From: Collimonas sp. OK307
Lineage (GTDB): Bacteria > Pseudomonadota > Gammaproteobacteria > Burkholderiales > Burkholderiaceae_D
Assembly (NCBI RefSeq): GCF_900113705.1
Contig: NZ_FOQI01000007.1
Coordinates: 62,001 to 126,000, forward strand
DNA length: 64,000 bases
Direction of reading: 5' to 3'
The notes under the pieces were generated by a model. That model saw nothing but the letters and a program-made list of their open reading frames with translations, had not been told where the DNA came from and did not search any database. Position 1 is the stretch's first letter, and each line of letters starts with the position of its first letter. Shown here in pieces: positions 55,281-63,732 of the stretch. The position numbers and the translations under genes are program-made.

Positions 55281-57215
55281 ATGATTCCTTTTTTAAGCCT
55301 CTCGCGTCTTCATAAGCAAATAATTGCAGTCACTGCAGATATTATTCTGTTGCCATTAACGTTTTGTTTGGCGATATGGTTACGTCACGACGGTCTTAAT
55401 AGTTGGTTGTTGCATCAATATGGCTTGTTGATTACCGCGTTACCCTTGATATCGATCCCTATTTTCATCAAGCTAGGGCTGTATAGAGCTGTCATTCGTT
55501 TCATCGACCACAAGATTGTTTACGTTGTGGTCTTTGGTGTAACGTTATCGGTGATTGCATTGGGTGCTCTTGGCACTTTTACGCAAACTGCGGGATACTC
55601 CCGCGCAGTTTTTGGTATCTATTGGGTTAGTGCAATCTTATATGTGACCGCAAGCCGATTCTTGGCGCGAAGCTACCTGCTACGTGCCAGCGGGGTGAAA
55701 GGGGTGGTGCGGGTTGCAATTTATGGGGCTGGTCAGGCCGGTACACAGTTGGCGAGTGCGCTCCGAGCGGGCAACGAGTACTTACCTGTTGCGTTTATTG
55801 ATGACAAGAAGGAATTGAACAAGGCGTCTATCGCCGGTATCAAAGTTCACACCGCTGACGATTTACCTAATTTAATTGCCCGGTACAATTTCAAAGAGAT
55901 TTTGCTGGCAATGCCGTCCCTGAGTAAGCTGCAGCAAAAACATATTCTCGATAAATTAGAGCCGCTCAAAGTCAAAATCAAGGTAACGCCACCCATCAAG
56001 AGCTTGATTAATGGCGAGCTGCGCGTGCAGGATATTCGCGAAGTCGAAATCGAGGATTTACTGGGGCGTGATCCGGTCGAGCCTAATCCGGACTTGATAT
56101 CAGCGTGTATTACGAACAAATCTGTGTTGGTGACTGGAGCAGGCGGCTCCATAGGGTCTGAGCTATGTCGCCAGATTATCAGGCAACGTCCGTCACGACT
56201 GATTTTGCTGGAAATGTCAGAGTTTGGTTTGTACGCGATTGAGCAGGAGTTGGCCGAGTTGCAGCGGAGCTTAGGGCTAAAAATTGAATTATTGCCGTTT
56301 CTTAGCTCTGTGTTGGAAACTGAGAAATGTACTCGCATCATGCGTACCTTTGGCGTTGAAACGGTGTACCACGCTGCAGCCTATAAACATGTGCCATTGG
56401 TTGAACATAATCCGATTGAGGGCATCCGGAATAATGTGTTTGGTACCTTAAGCGTGGCGAAAGCGGCGATGGCCGCTGGCGTCAAATCATTCGTACTGAT
56501 TTCTACTGACAAGGCGGTGCGCCCGACGAACGTAATGGGTTCAACCAAACGTTTCGCTGAGTTGATATTGCAAGCATTTTCACGTGTACAAGCTAAGGGT
56601 GCATCAAAGACCAGATTCTGTATGGTGCGTTTTGGTAATGTGCTCGGTTCGTCCGGTTCAGTGGTGCCTTTGTTTCGCAAGCAGATCATGGCGGGCGGGC
56701 CGCTTACCTTGACTCATCCTGAAATTACCCGCTATTTCATGACGATCCCGGAAGCTGCCCAGTTGGTATTGCAAGCGAGTGCCATGGGTCAGGGCGGGGA
56801 CGTATTTGTATTGGATATGGGAGACCCGGTAAAAATCATTGATCTGGCGACGCGAATGGTGCATTTAAGCGGACTGGATGTATTGTCTGATTTGACGCCC
56901 GATGGCACCATAGAAATCAACCATGTCGGCCTGCGACCTGGAGAAAAGCTCTACGAAGAGCTTTTGATTGGTGAAAATGTCGAAGGGACAGAGCATCCGT
57001 TGATCATGCGCGCGCAAGAAGTAGAGATTCCGTGGGTGATTTTGGAAGGGTTGTTGAATAAGTTGGAAGAAGCATGCGCCAATTTTGACCATGAGGAAGT
57101 GCGAGAATTATTATTGCGTACAGTCGCCGAGTATACGCCGCAGTGTGGAATTGAAGATTTCATATGGCGCGCCAAACGCCACTTACCAGAAGCGGGCGAC
57201 ACGACGCTGCATTAA
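55281..57215 (+). CDS. wbpM: WbpM/CapD-like UDP-HexNAc 4,6-dehydratase
   Basis: 644 residues. Four N-terminal transmembrane helices (to about residue 125), a Rossmann-like domain with IYGAGQAGTQLASAL, then the SDR dehydratase domain: VLVTGAGGSIGSELCRQII (about 285-303), YHAAAYKHVPLVEHNPIEGIRNNVFGT and LISTDKAVRPTNVMGSTKRFAELI, where Met takes the place of the usual catalytic Tyr, as in WbpM. It makes UDP-4-keto-6-deoxy-GlcNAc. No dedicated 4-reductase or aminotransferase lies in the window, so the final sugar is unresolved. It closes the polysaccharide locus. Confidence 0.93.
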   Translation: MIPFLSLSRLHKQIIAVTADIILLPLTFCLAIWLRHDGLNSWLLHQYGLLITALPLISIPIFIKLGLYRAVIRFIDHKIVYVVVFGVTLSVIALGALGTFTQTAGYSRAVFGIYWVSAILYVTASRFLARSYLLRASGVKGVVRVAIYGAGQAGTQLASALRAGNEYLPVAFIDDKKELNKASIAGIKVHTADDLPNLIARYNFKEILLAMPSLSKLQQKHILDKLEPLKVKIKVTPPIKSLINGELRVQDIREVEIEDLLGRDPVEPNPDLISACITNKSVLVTGAGGSIGSELCRQIIRQRPSRLILLEMSEFGLYAIEQELAELQRSLGLKIELLPFLSSVLETEKCTRIMRTFGVETVYHAAAYKHVPLVEHNPIEGIRNNVFGTLSVAKAAMAAGVKSFVLISTDKAVRPTNVMGSTKRFAELILQAFSRVQAKGASKTRFCMVRFGNVLGSSGSVVPLFRKQIMAGGPLTLTHPEITRYFMTIPEAAQLVLQASAMGQGGDVFVLDMGDPVKIIDLATRMVHLSGLDVLSDLTPDGTIEINHVGLRPGEKLYEELLIGENVEGTEHPLIMRAQEVEIPWVILEGLLNKLEEACANFDHEEVRELLLRTVAEYTPQCGIEDFIWRAKRHLPEAGDTTLH

Positions 57216-57260
57216 CACAGGCGGAAAAATTTTGATTGAATTTCATTTGTCGGGGGTGGC

Positions 57261-57581
57261 ATGGATTTATCCGGATTAACAGTAGTTGAGTTGCGTGCAT
57301 TGCAGGATCAAGTCAAGCAAGCTTTGAAAGATCGTGAGCACCTGGAATTGGCCAAGGCACGCGAACAAATTTTGGCAATCGCCCAAAATGCGGGGATCTC
57401 ACTGCAGGATTTGCTGGGCGCTCAGTCGCGCGGCAAGCACGCTGCGTCCAAGACCAAAGTGGCGGTTCGTTATCGCCATCCGTCGGATCCGTTGTTGCAA
57501 TGGACCGGCCGTGGTCGTCAGCCTAAATGGGTTCAGGACTGGGTCGCTTCCGGTAAGTCGCTGGACGCCATACGCGTGTAA
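57261..57581 (+). CDS. H-NS family nucleoid-associated protein
   Basis: 106 residues. The N-terminal 55 residues are a heptad-like coiled coil for oligomerisation (LRALQDQVKQALKDREHLELAKAREQI). The C-terminal domain RYRHPSDPLLQWTGRGRQPKWVQDWVASGKSLDAIRV contains the DNA-minor-groove motif GRGRQPKW of H-NS histones. The family silences AT-rich DNA. The ATG at 57261 is preceded by GGGGGTGG-like purine-rich sequence. It lies 46 bp after wbpM at the downstream edge of the AT-rich locus. Confidence 0.92.
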   Translation: MDLSGLTVVELRALQDQVKQALKDREHLELAKAREQILAIAQNAGISLQDLLGAQSRGKHAASKTKVAVRYRHPSDPLLQWTGRGRQPKWVQDWVASGKSLDAIRV

Positions 57582-57612
57582 CAATCACTGTTGTTTCTGT
57601 CGTCTGAAAAAT

Positions 57613-57636
57613 AGTGCTGGCCTGACGACCGGCACT
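57613..57636 (+). other. First hairpin after the H-NS gene
   Basis: AGTGCTGG and CCGGCACT (one G-T pair) enclose an 8-base loop. Together with the following perfect hairpin it forms a tandem structure at the operon end. Confidence 0.5.
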
Positions 57637-57638
57637 CA

Positions 57639-57678
57639 AAACTAAGACAGTGCCTGGAACCGGGCACTGTCTTAGTTT
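57639..57678 (+). terminator. Perfect 16-bp hairpin, probable terminator
   Basis: AAACTAAGACAGTGCC (57639-57654), loop of 8, GGCACTGTCTTAGTTT (57663-57678). The A-rich base and TTT end make it a plausible terminator for the H-NS gene and the polysaccharide genes upstream. Confidence 0.7.
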
Positions 57679-57775
57679 CGGCTAAACGTCCCATTTCTGC
57701 TGGTAGTGGCATGTGAACCAACAATTCACTGCGATTTTCTTGCCACAGAACGCCACATTCTCATTAAATAAAACC

Positions 57776-59164
57776 ATGCTCCCGCTTTCAAAATCGATAT
57801 TCAAGGCCTATGACATCCGCGGTGTCGTCGGCACCACGTTAGACGCCGGCATTGCTCGCCAAATCGGGCAGGCGTTCGGCGTTGCTGCGCGTGCCAAAGG
57901 CGAACAAGTAGTGATTATCGGCCGCGACGGCCGTTTATCCGGACCGGAACTGACCGCTGCCCTGGCAACCGGTTTGCAGGACGTCGGTGTGGATGTGGTG
58001 GATCTCGGCGTCGTGGTGACACCCATGGTGTATTTCGCGACCCATATACTTGGGGCGCAATCCGGGATCATGGTCACAGGCAGTCACAATCCTCCCGATT
58101 ACAACGGGTTCAAGATGGTGCTGGCCGGTGAGGCGATATACGGCGACACCATTCAGCAGTTGTATCAGGCTATTGCGAATGGCAGTGTCAAGGCTACCGT
58201 GCCGGCGCCGGCCGGTAGCTATCGCCAGCATGACATCAAGGATGCCTATCTGCAGCGCATCGTGGGCGATACCAAATTGGCGCGGCCAATGAAGATCGTG
58301 GTCGATTGCGGCAACGGCGTGGCTGGCGCTTTTGCCGGCGAACTGTATCGCGCACTCGGATGCGAGGTGCAGGAACTGTTTTGTGAAGTGGACGGCACTT
58401 TCCCTAATCACCATCCCGATCCGGCGCATCCGGAGAATCTGCAGGACGTGATTCGTGCCTTGCAAAATTCCGACGCCGAGTTGGGATTGGCATTCGACGG
58501 CGATGGCGATCGTCTCGGTGTCGTCACCAAGGATGGCCAGATTATCTATCCGGACCGGCAGCTGATGTTGTTCGCCGCAGATGTGCTGACGCGTCATCCA
58601 GGCCGCGAGATTCTGTATGACGTCAAATGTACCCGCCACCTGGCGCCATGGATTGCCAAACACGGCGGTAAACCCCTGATGTGGAAAACCGGTCACTCGC
58701 TGGTCAAGGCCAAGATGCGTGAAACAGGCGCGCCGCTGGGCGGCGAAATGAGCGGTCATGTCTTCTTCAAAGACCGCTGGTACGGCTTTGATGACGGTCT
58801 GTACGCCGGCGTGCGCTTGCTGGAACTGCTGAGTCGCGAAAGCGATCCGTCGGCAGTGTTGAATGCATTGCCGCAATCCTCCAGCACACCTGAATTGCAA
58901 TTGAAACTGGAAGAAGGGGAGAATTTCGCCCTGATCGAGAAATTACAGCGCGAAGCGAATTTCCCCGGATCTGACGAAATTATCAAGATCGACGGCTTGC
59001 GTGTTGAATATGCAGATGGTTTCGGCCTGGCTCGCTCATCCAACACTACGCCGGTCGTAGTAATGCGCTTCGAGGCTGAGTCGGAACAGGCTCTGGCTCG
59101 GATCCAGTCTGAGTTCAAGCGCGTGATTCTGGCTGCCAAGCCCGATGCATCGCTGCCTTTCTAA
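57776..59164 (+). CDS. algC: Phosphomannomutase/phosphoglucomutase
   Basis: 462 residues from the ATG at 57776; an upstream GTG at 57713 adds a segment without family similarity. The alpha-D-phosphohexomutase domains show KAYDIRGVVG, the phosphoserine loop TGSHNPPDYNGFKMV, the metal loop FDGDGDRLGVV and the sugar loop GGEMSGHVFF. Length and motifs match AlgC/ManB, which interconvert mannose- and glucose-6- and 1-phosphates for LPS, exopolysaccharide and dTDP-rhamnose precursors. It follows the tandem hairpins and precedes waaC. Confidence 0.94.
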   Translation: MLPLSKSIFKAYDIRGVVGTTLDAGIARQIGQAFGVAARAKGEQVVIIGRDGRLSGPELTAALATGLQDVGVDVVDLGVVVTPMVYFATHILGAQSGIMVTGSHNPPDYNGFKMVLAGEAIYGDTIQQLYQAIANGSVKATVPAPAGSYRQHDIKDAYLQRIVGDTKLARPMKIVVDCGNGVAGAFAGELYRALGCEVQELFCEVDGTFPNHHPDPAHPENLQDVIRALQNSDAELGLAFDGDGDRLGVVTKDGQIIYPDRQLMLFAADVLTRHPGREILYDVKCTRHLAPWIAKHGGKPLMWKTGHSLVKAKMRETGAPLGGEMSGHVFFKDRWYGFDDGLYAGVRLLELLSRESDPSAVLNALPQSSSTPELQLKLEEGENFALIEKLQREANFPGSDEIIKIDGLRVEYADGFGLARSSNTTPVVVMRFEAESEQALARIQSEFKRVILAAKPDASLPF

Positions 59165-59188
59165 TCAACCCGTCGAAGCGGCTCCGAT

Positions 59189-60220
59189 TTGAACATCCTG
59201 ATCGTTCGCGTCTCCTCTTTAGGCGATGTGGTGCATAACATGCCAATGGTGTCAGACATCCGACGTCATTATCCCGACGCGAATATCGACTGGGTCGTGG
59301 AAGAAGGTTACACCGGCCTGGTGCGCATGAATCCTGATGTGCGCCGCATCATACCGATTGCCCTGCGCCGTTGGCGCAAAAGCCTGTTGTCTGCCGCGAC
59401 CCGGGCGGAAATGTCTAATTTCCGACAGCAACTCAAACAGGACGCCTACGATATCGTGTTCGATACGCAAGGTTTGCTGAAAACCAGCGTAGTAATGCGG
59501 ATGGCGCGGCTTGCTCCCGGTGGCCAACGGGTCGGATTGGCAAACGCGACCGAGGGCTCCGGCTATGAGCCGCTGTCACGCATATTTCATACCAAGAGTG
59601 TCGAAGTAGGCCTGCATACGCACGCTGTATTGCGCGCCCGCGAAGTGGCGGCAAAGGCGCTCGGCTATAGCGTTGATGGCGTTGCAGATTTCAATCTGCA
59701 TCCTCCTGCGATGACGCCCGCAGAGCGGCCCGCATGGCTGTCGGAGGAGGCATATGCAGTTTTTTTTCATGGCACGGCGCGCGCTGCCAAGCAATGGCCG
59801 AATGCTAGTTGGGTGCGCATTGCCGCCTTGCTCGCCGAACGCGGTCTGCCAGTGTTGCTGCCCTGGGGCAGCGATGGCGAAAGAAAAACTGCGGAGCAGT
59901 TGGCCAGCCAAATGACCAATGCGCAGGTGCTCCCCAAATTGCCATTGATGGAAGCGGTCTTGCTGGCCCAGCGTGCCGCATTGGTGATAGGCGTCGATAC
60001 CGGCCTGACCCATATCGCTGCGGCATTCAACCGTCCGACCATTGAGTTATATTGCGATTCGCCTCGCTGGAAAACCGAAGGCAACTGGTCATCGCAAATT
60101 ATCAACCTGGGTGAACTTGGCGCGGCTCCTACCGTGGAACAGGTTGCATTAGCGGTGGACAAGCTGACGCAACAAATCGACTGGCGGAAGGCAGCAGGAG
60201 TCGAACCTACCCGGGAGTGA
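59189..60220 (+). CDS. waaC: ADP-heptose:LPS heptosyltransferase I
   Basis: 343 residues from a TTG start at 59189 (TTG AAC ATC CTG). MNILIVRVSSLGDVVHNMPMVSDIRRHYPDANIDWVVEEGY is the WaaC N-terminus; FHGTARAAKQWPNASWVRIAALL and VIGVDTGLTHIAAAFNRPTIELYCDS form the ADP-heptose site of GT9. It adds the first L-glycero-D-manno-heptose to Kdo in the LPS inner core. Its last 12 codons and stop (60182-60220) lie opposite the 3' half of the selC tRNA gene. Confidence 0.95.
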   Translation: MNILIVRVSSLGDVVHNMPMVSDIRRHYPDANIDWVVEEGYTGLVRMNPDVRRIIPIALRRWRKSLLSAATRAEMSNFRQQLKQDAYDIVFDTQGLLKTSVVMRMARLAPGGQRVGLANATEGSGYEPLSRIFHTKSVEVGLHTHAVLRAREVAAKALGYSVDGVADFNLHPPAMTPAERPAWLSEEAYAVFFHGTARAAKQWPNASWVRIAALLAERGLPVLLPWGSDGERKTAEQLASQMTNAQVLPKLPLMEAVLLAQRAALVIGVDTGLTHIAAAFNRPTIELYCDSPRWKTEGNWSSQIINLGELGAAPTVEQVALAVDKLTQQIDWRKAAGVEPTRE

Positions 60221-60277
60221 CTGGCACCCCCCACCGGGTTTGAAGCCCGGCCGCATCACCGGATACGTGTGCCTTCC
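60182..60277 (-). tRNA. selC: tRNA-Sec (anticodon TCA)
   Basis: Read on the minus strand, the 96 bases give an 8-bp acceptor stem GGAAGGCA / TGCCTTCC, anticodon stem-loop CCGGG CTTCAAA CCCGG with TCA, a long variable arm, a T-arm GTAGG TTCGACT CCTGC, discriminator G and an encoded CCA. The extra-long acceptor, long variable arm and UCA anticodon identify selenocysteine tRNA. It lies just after selB, completing a selA-selB-selC module. 39 bp overlap the end of waaC on the other strand. Confidence 0.96.
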
Positions 60278-60278
60278 T

Positions 60279-60305
60279 TGGTGCGCATGGTGCGCGCTTG
60301 GTGCG
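60279..60305. repeat. Three short repeats upstream of selC
   Basis: TGGTGCG occurs at 60279-60285, 60288-60294 and 60299-60305, in the 60-bp gap between selB and selC. Their role, if any, is unknown; they may be part of the selC leader or processing region. Confidence 0.4.
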
Positions 60306-60337
60306 TTATCTTATCCTGATTCGCCATTCCAGCGCCA

Positions 60338-62278
60338 TCAGAACCAGACCATCTCGCCGCCGCGCAATACGTGCGCATCACGTATGCGGCGGGTATAACC
60401 TATTCGATCGAAAAATTCCAGAATCTGGATGGCGCGCTTACGGCCTAGTCCTGTGGCGTCACGCCAGCGTGCGGCATTCACTCCGGTAGTAACTGCAGAG
60501 CCGTGCTCTGGCCTTTGTTCGCTAGCCACGCTCGCCAGCAGCGTAGCTAATTCACGGACACGCTCATGGTGATAAAACAGGTCGCGCTCAATTTGATATA
60601 CCAGTCCTTGCCGCAGTAATTTACGCAATAGCTGCCGCACCGATTCCTCTGGAATTTTGTGTGTCTGCGCCAGTTCACGCACCCAGGGCGGATCAAATCC
60701 GGCGGCGGCCAGTGTTGGAAGCAGTTGCTGCGCCAGCGCCTGTTCGTCGTCTGACAGCGTTATCTTATGCTGCGGCAGGTGCAGCCACGGCCCGCTGCGC
60801 TGAATCGTCGCATCGCCTGTGAGGGAATCGACCACTGCCAACCACAGCGCGCTGTCCAGTGTCGGCAGCGTCATCCGTCGCAGGCGTGTGACGTCCACGC
60901 CTTGTTCGTCAGGAAAGCGTGCATGAAACTCTGTGAGCGCGGTAACCGTCAGCGTTCTTAAAGACTGCCATTGGGCAGACAGCATGACAAACGTATCCTG
61001 CTCTTGCGAACCGGTCGCAATGGATTGAACATCTTCCGGCAGTTGCAATGCGGTGGATGGCAATCCGCTGAGCTGCACCAGCATGGACTGGCGCACGCCG
61101 CCAGGCGCAGCTGCCTGCAGCAGCGCGCTGATGCCGGCGCCATTCAGCATGTGTTCGATCGCATCGAGCCAGGCGTGGCGTTCCGGCGTGCGACGCTTGC
61201 GTGCAGGGGCCGCCGGATCCAGCACATGGCCACCGCCGATGGTCATGTTTGCCTGCGCATTGCGGACGATAAAGCGGTCGCCCGGAATCACGCAGACAGG
61301 AGTTTCAAATTGCAGCTGCACTCTGCCGTGGTTGCCCGGAGATAGCGTATTTCCTTCCAGTAGCGTGACCAGGGCAACTTGATGCAAGGTACCTAAGTGC
61401 ACATGCAGAGGAGAGCGATTACGCAGCAATACTCCGGCATGGGCCGACAGCTGAAGTTCCACATCAATCCGTGTCGACGGTGTCATTGCGCGCGGATCGG
61501 CCAGCCAGTCGCCGCGCTTGATGGCATCCTTGTCGATACCGCTCAGGTTGAGTGCGCAACGCTGCCCGGCGTGGCCGCTGGAGGCAGAGCGGTTTTGTAC
61601 ATGCAGGCTGCGGACGCGCGCCATGTCGCCGGCCGGCATCAGCGCGACGTGATCGCCGACGTCGACCCGGCCGGAAAAAACGGTTCCGGTTGCCACTGTG
61701 CCGTGTCCTGCAAGGGTAAACACCCGGTCGATCGCCAGCCTGAATAGTCCATCATCGCGATGTGGTTGCATGCGCTGTGCAACCTCTTGCAAATGGTGCT
61801 GCAGGGCGGCGGTTCCCGCATCTTGCGAGTCATGTGCCGCAACCGGAAAGACCGGGACGCCTGCCAGCGTGGTGGTCGCCAACAATTGCTGAATTTCGCT
61901 GGTGACTTCCGCAATGCGCGCTTGATCGACACGGTCGATTTTGGTCAGAGCCACGGCGCCGGTACTGACTCCCAGCCATTGCAGGATTTCCAGGTGCTCG
62001 CGTGTTTGCGGCATGACGCCGTCATCGGCGGCAATCACCAGCAATGCAAAGTCGATGCCGGAGGCGCCCGCCACCATGGTATGCACCAGATGCTCGTGGC
62101 CTGGCACGTCGATAAATCCCAATACTTCGCCATTCGGCAGCGGCGTGTAGGCATAACCAAGTTCAATCGAAATGCCTCGGACCTGCTCTTCCTTGAGACG
62201 ATCGGTATTGACACCTGTCAGCGCCTTGATGAGTGTGGTCTTGCCGTGATCGATATGCCCGGCGGTGCCGACGATCAT
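60338..62278 (-). CDS. selB: Selenocysteine-specific elongation factor SelB
   Basis: 646 residues. The GTPase domain begins [44 protein letters not shown], with the [15 protein letters not shown] and ALTKIDRV motifs. Two translation-factor beta barrels and four C-terminal winged helices follow, ending in [19 protein letters not shown]. SelB delivers Sec-tRNA to UGA codons next to a SECIS element in mRNA. The start ATG overlaps the selA stop by 4 bases (ATGA). Confidence 0.97.
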   Translation of the reverse strand: MIVGTAGHIDHGKTTLIKALTGVNTDRLKEEQVRGISIELGYAYTPLPNGEVLGFIDVPGHEHLVHTMVAGASGIDFALLVIAADDGVMPQTREHLEILQWLGVSTGAVALTKIDRVDQARIAEVTSEIQQLLATTTLAGVPVFPVAAHDSQDAGTAALQHHLQEVAQRMQPHRDDGLFRLAIDRVFTLAGHGTVATGTVFSGRVDVGDHVALMPAGDMARVRSLHVQNRSASSGHAGQRCALNLSGIDKDAIKRGDWLADPRAMTPSTRIDVELQLSAHAGVLLRNRSPLHVHLGTLHQVALVTLLEGNTLSPGNHGRVQLQFETPVCVIPGDRFIVRNAQANMTIGGGHVLDPAAPARKRRTPERHAWLDAIEHMLNGAGISALLQAAAPGGVRQSMLVQLSGLPSTALQLPEDVQSIATGSQEQDTFVMLSAQWQSLRTLTVTALTEFHARFPDEQGVDVTRLRRMTLPTLDSALWLAVVDSLTGDATIQRSGPWLHLPQHKITLSDDEQALAQQLLPTLAAAGFDPPWVRELAQTHKIPEESVRQLLRKLLRQGLVYQIERDLFYHHERVRELATLLASVASEQRPEHGSAVTTGVNAARWRDATGLGRKRAIQILEFFDRIGYTRRIRDAHVLRGGEMVWF

Positions 62279-63732
62279 AGGGACAGATCCAGCAACTGCG
62301 TGTTGAACAAGCCCTCATCACGTTCTTCCAGGCAGCGGCAATCCAGCCACAGTGCGTCGTTGGCAATCCGTCCGATGACTGGGCGCGACAATTGGCGCAG
62401 GGCTTTTTCCAGTTTGTCGAGCGCGCGGCCATGGCGCTTGCCGCCATTGGCAGCATTTCCGGCACGCACCACCAGGCCGTAACTCGGCAGCTGGTCGACT
62501 GGCAGTGCGCCACTGCCAATCTGACTGAACATTGCTTCTGCGGTGACGGTGTAGTGGCTTCCCAATGCAATCTGCAATACGCTCAGCAGGCGTTCAGCCT
62601 GAGCACGTATATGCAACTGGTTGCGGGTAAGCAGGCGCAAGGTTGTGAGGCGCTCCGCCAGAAATTCCGGCGCCAGATAAAGTCTTAATACCGGCTCCAG
62701 TGCGGCCAGGGTAAGCTTCCCGACGCGTAATGCCCGTTTCAGCGGATTTTTTTTGATGCGGGCTATCAAGTCTGCGCGGCCGACGATAAGCCCTGCCTGC
62801 GGCCCGCCCAGCAGCTTGTCGCCGCTGAACGTCACCAGATCAGCTCCTTGCCGTATGGTTTCCCGTACCGTTGTCTCTCCGGGAAGGCCCCACTGCGTCA
62901 GGTCAACCAATGTGCCGCTGCCAAGATCAACCGTAACAGGCAGTCCGTGTGGCCGCGCCAGTTCTGCCAGCGTGGAAACGTCAACACTACGCGTGAAGCC
63001 GCTGATGGCGTAATTACTGCAATGAACCTTCATCAGCATCGCGCTGCGCGGTGTGATGGCGTTGGCGTAATCCGCCGGATGGGTACGGTTGGTGGTGCCG
63101 ATTTCCACCAGTTTTGCTCCCGCGCGCTGCATGATGTCGGGGATGCGGAATGCGCCGCCGATTTCGACCAGTTCACCGCGCGAGACGATGACTTCTTTCT
63201 TCTGCGCCAGTGCATTCAGCATCAGTAGTACGGCGGCAGCGTTGTTGTTGACAACGGTGGCCGCTTCGGCGCCGGTGAGTTCGCACAATATGTCTTCAAC
63301 CAGGTTGTCACGGTCGCCGCGGCCACCGGTTTCCAGATCGAATTCAAGATTGCCGGGAGATGTCAACGCACTGATTACCGCCTGCACCGCCTCATCCGGC
63401 AGCAGCGCGCGACCGAGATTGGTATGCAGCACAGTGCCGGTAAGATTGAACAATGCGCGCAGATGCAATCGACTGGCAGCTACCAGCTGCTTTCCGAGAA
63501 TCTCGACCAGCTGTGAATTATCCACATCTGCCTGCACCAGTTTGCCGGCAAGGGCATCGGCCCTGAGCTTATCCAGATGCTTGCGTACAGCTGCAGTGAA
63601 CTGAGTGCGCCCGTATTGCGCCATCAGCGGCTGGGCTTCAGTCAGGTTCAGAATACGATCGACCGAGGGAATGTCGCTGACAGAGGCGATCGAGGTAGTG
63701 GCTGCCTCGGCTTGCGTGATTGCACCAGCCAT
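62275..63732 (-). CDS. selA: L-seryl-tRNA(Sec) selenium transferase
   Basis: 485 residues. SelA motifs: [54 protein letters not shown] and the PLP-lysine site [20 protein letters not shown]. It converts Ser-tRNA(Sec) to Sec-tRNA(Sec) with selenophosphate. It is tightly joined to fdhE upstream (stop and start adjacent) and selB downstream. Confidence 0.97.
   Translation of the reverse strand: MAGAITQAEAATTSIASVSDIPSVDRILNLTEAQPLMAQYGRTQFTAAVRKHLDKLRADALAGKLVQADVDNSQLVEILGKQLVAASRLHLRALFNLTGTVLHTNLGRALLPDEAVQAVISALTSPGNLEFDLETGGRGDRDNLVEDILCELTGAEAATVVNNNAAAVLLMLNALAQKKEVIVSRGELVEIGGAFRIPDIMQRAGAKLVEIGTTNRTHPADYANAITPRSAMLMKVHCSNYAISGFTRSVDVSTLAELARPHGLPVTVDLGSGTLVDLTQWGLPGETTVRETIRQGADLVTFSGDKLLGGPQAGLIVGRADLIARIKKNPLKRALRVGKLTLAALEPVLRLYLAPEFLAERLTTLRLLTRNQLHIRAQAERLLSVLQIALGSHYTVTAEAMFSQIGSGALPVDQLPSYGLVVRAGNAANGGKRHGRALDKLEKALRQLSRPVIGRIANDALWLDCRCLEERDEGLFNTQLLDLSL

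Noticed and set aside
57713-57775. Upstream GTG start for algC
   Set aside because: The added 21 residues have no phosphomutase similarity and lie against the terminator; the ATG at 57776 leads directly into the family N-terminus.
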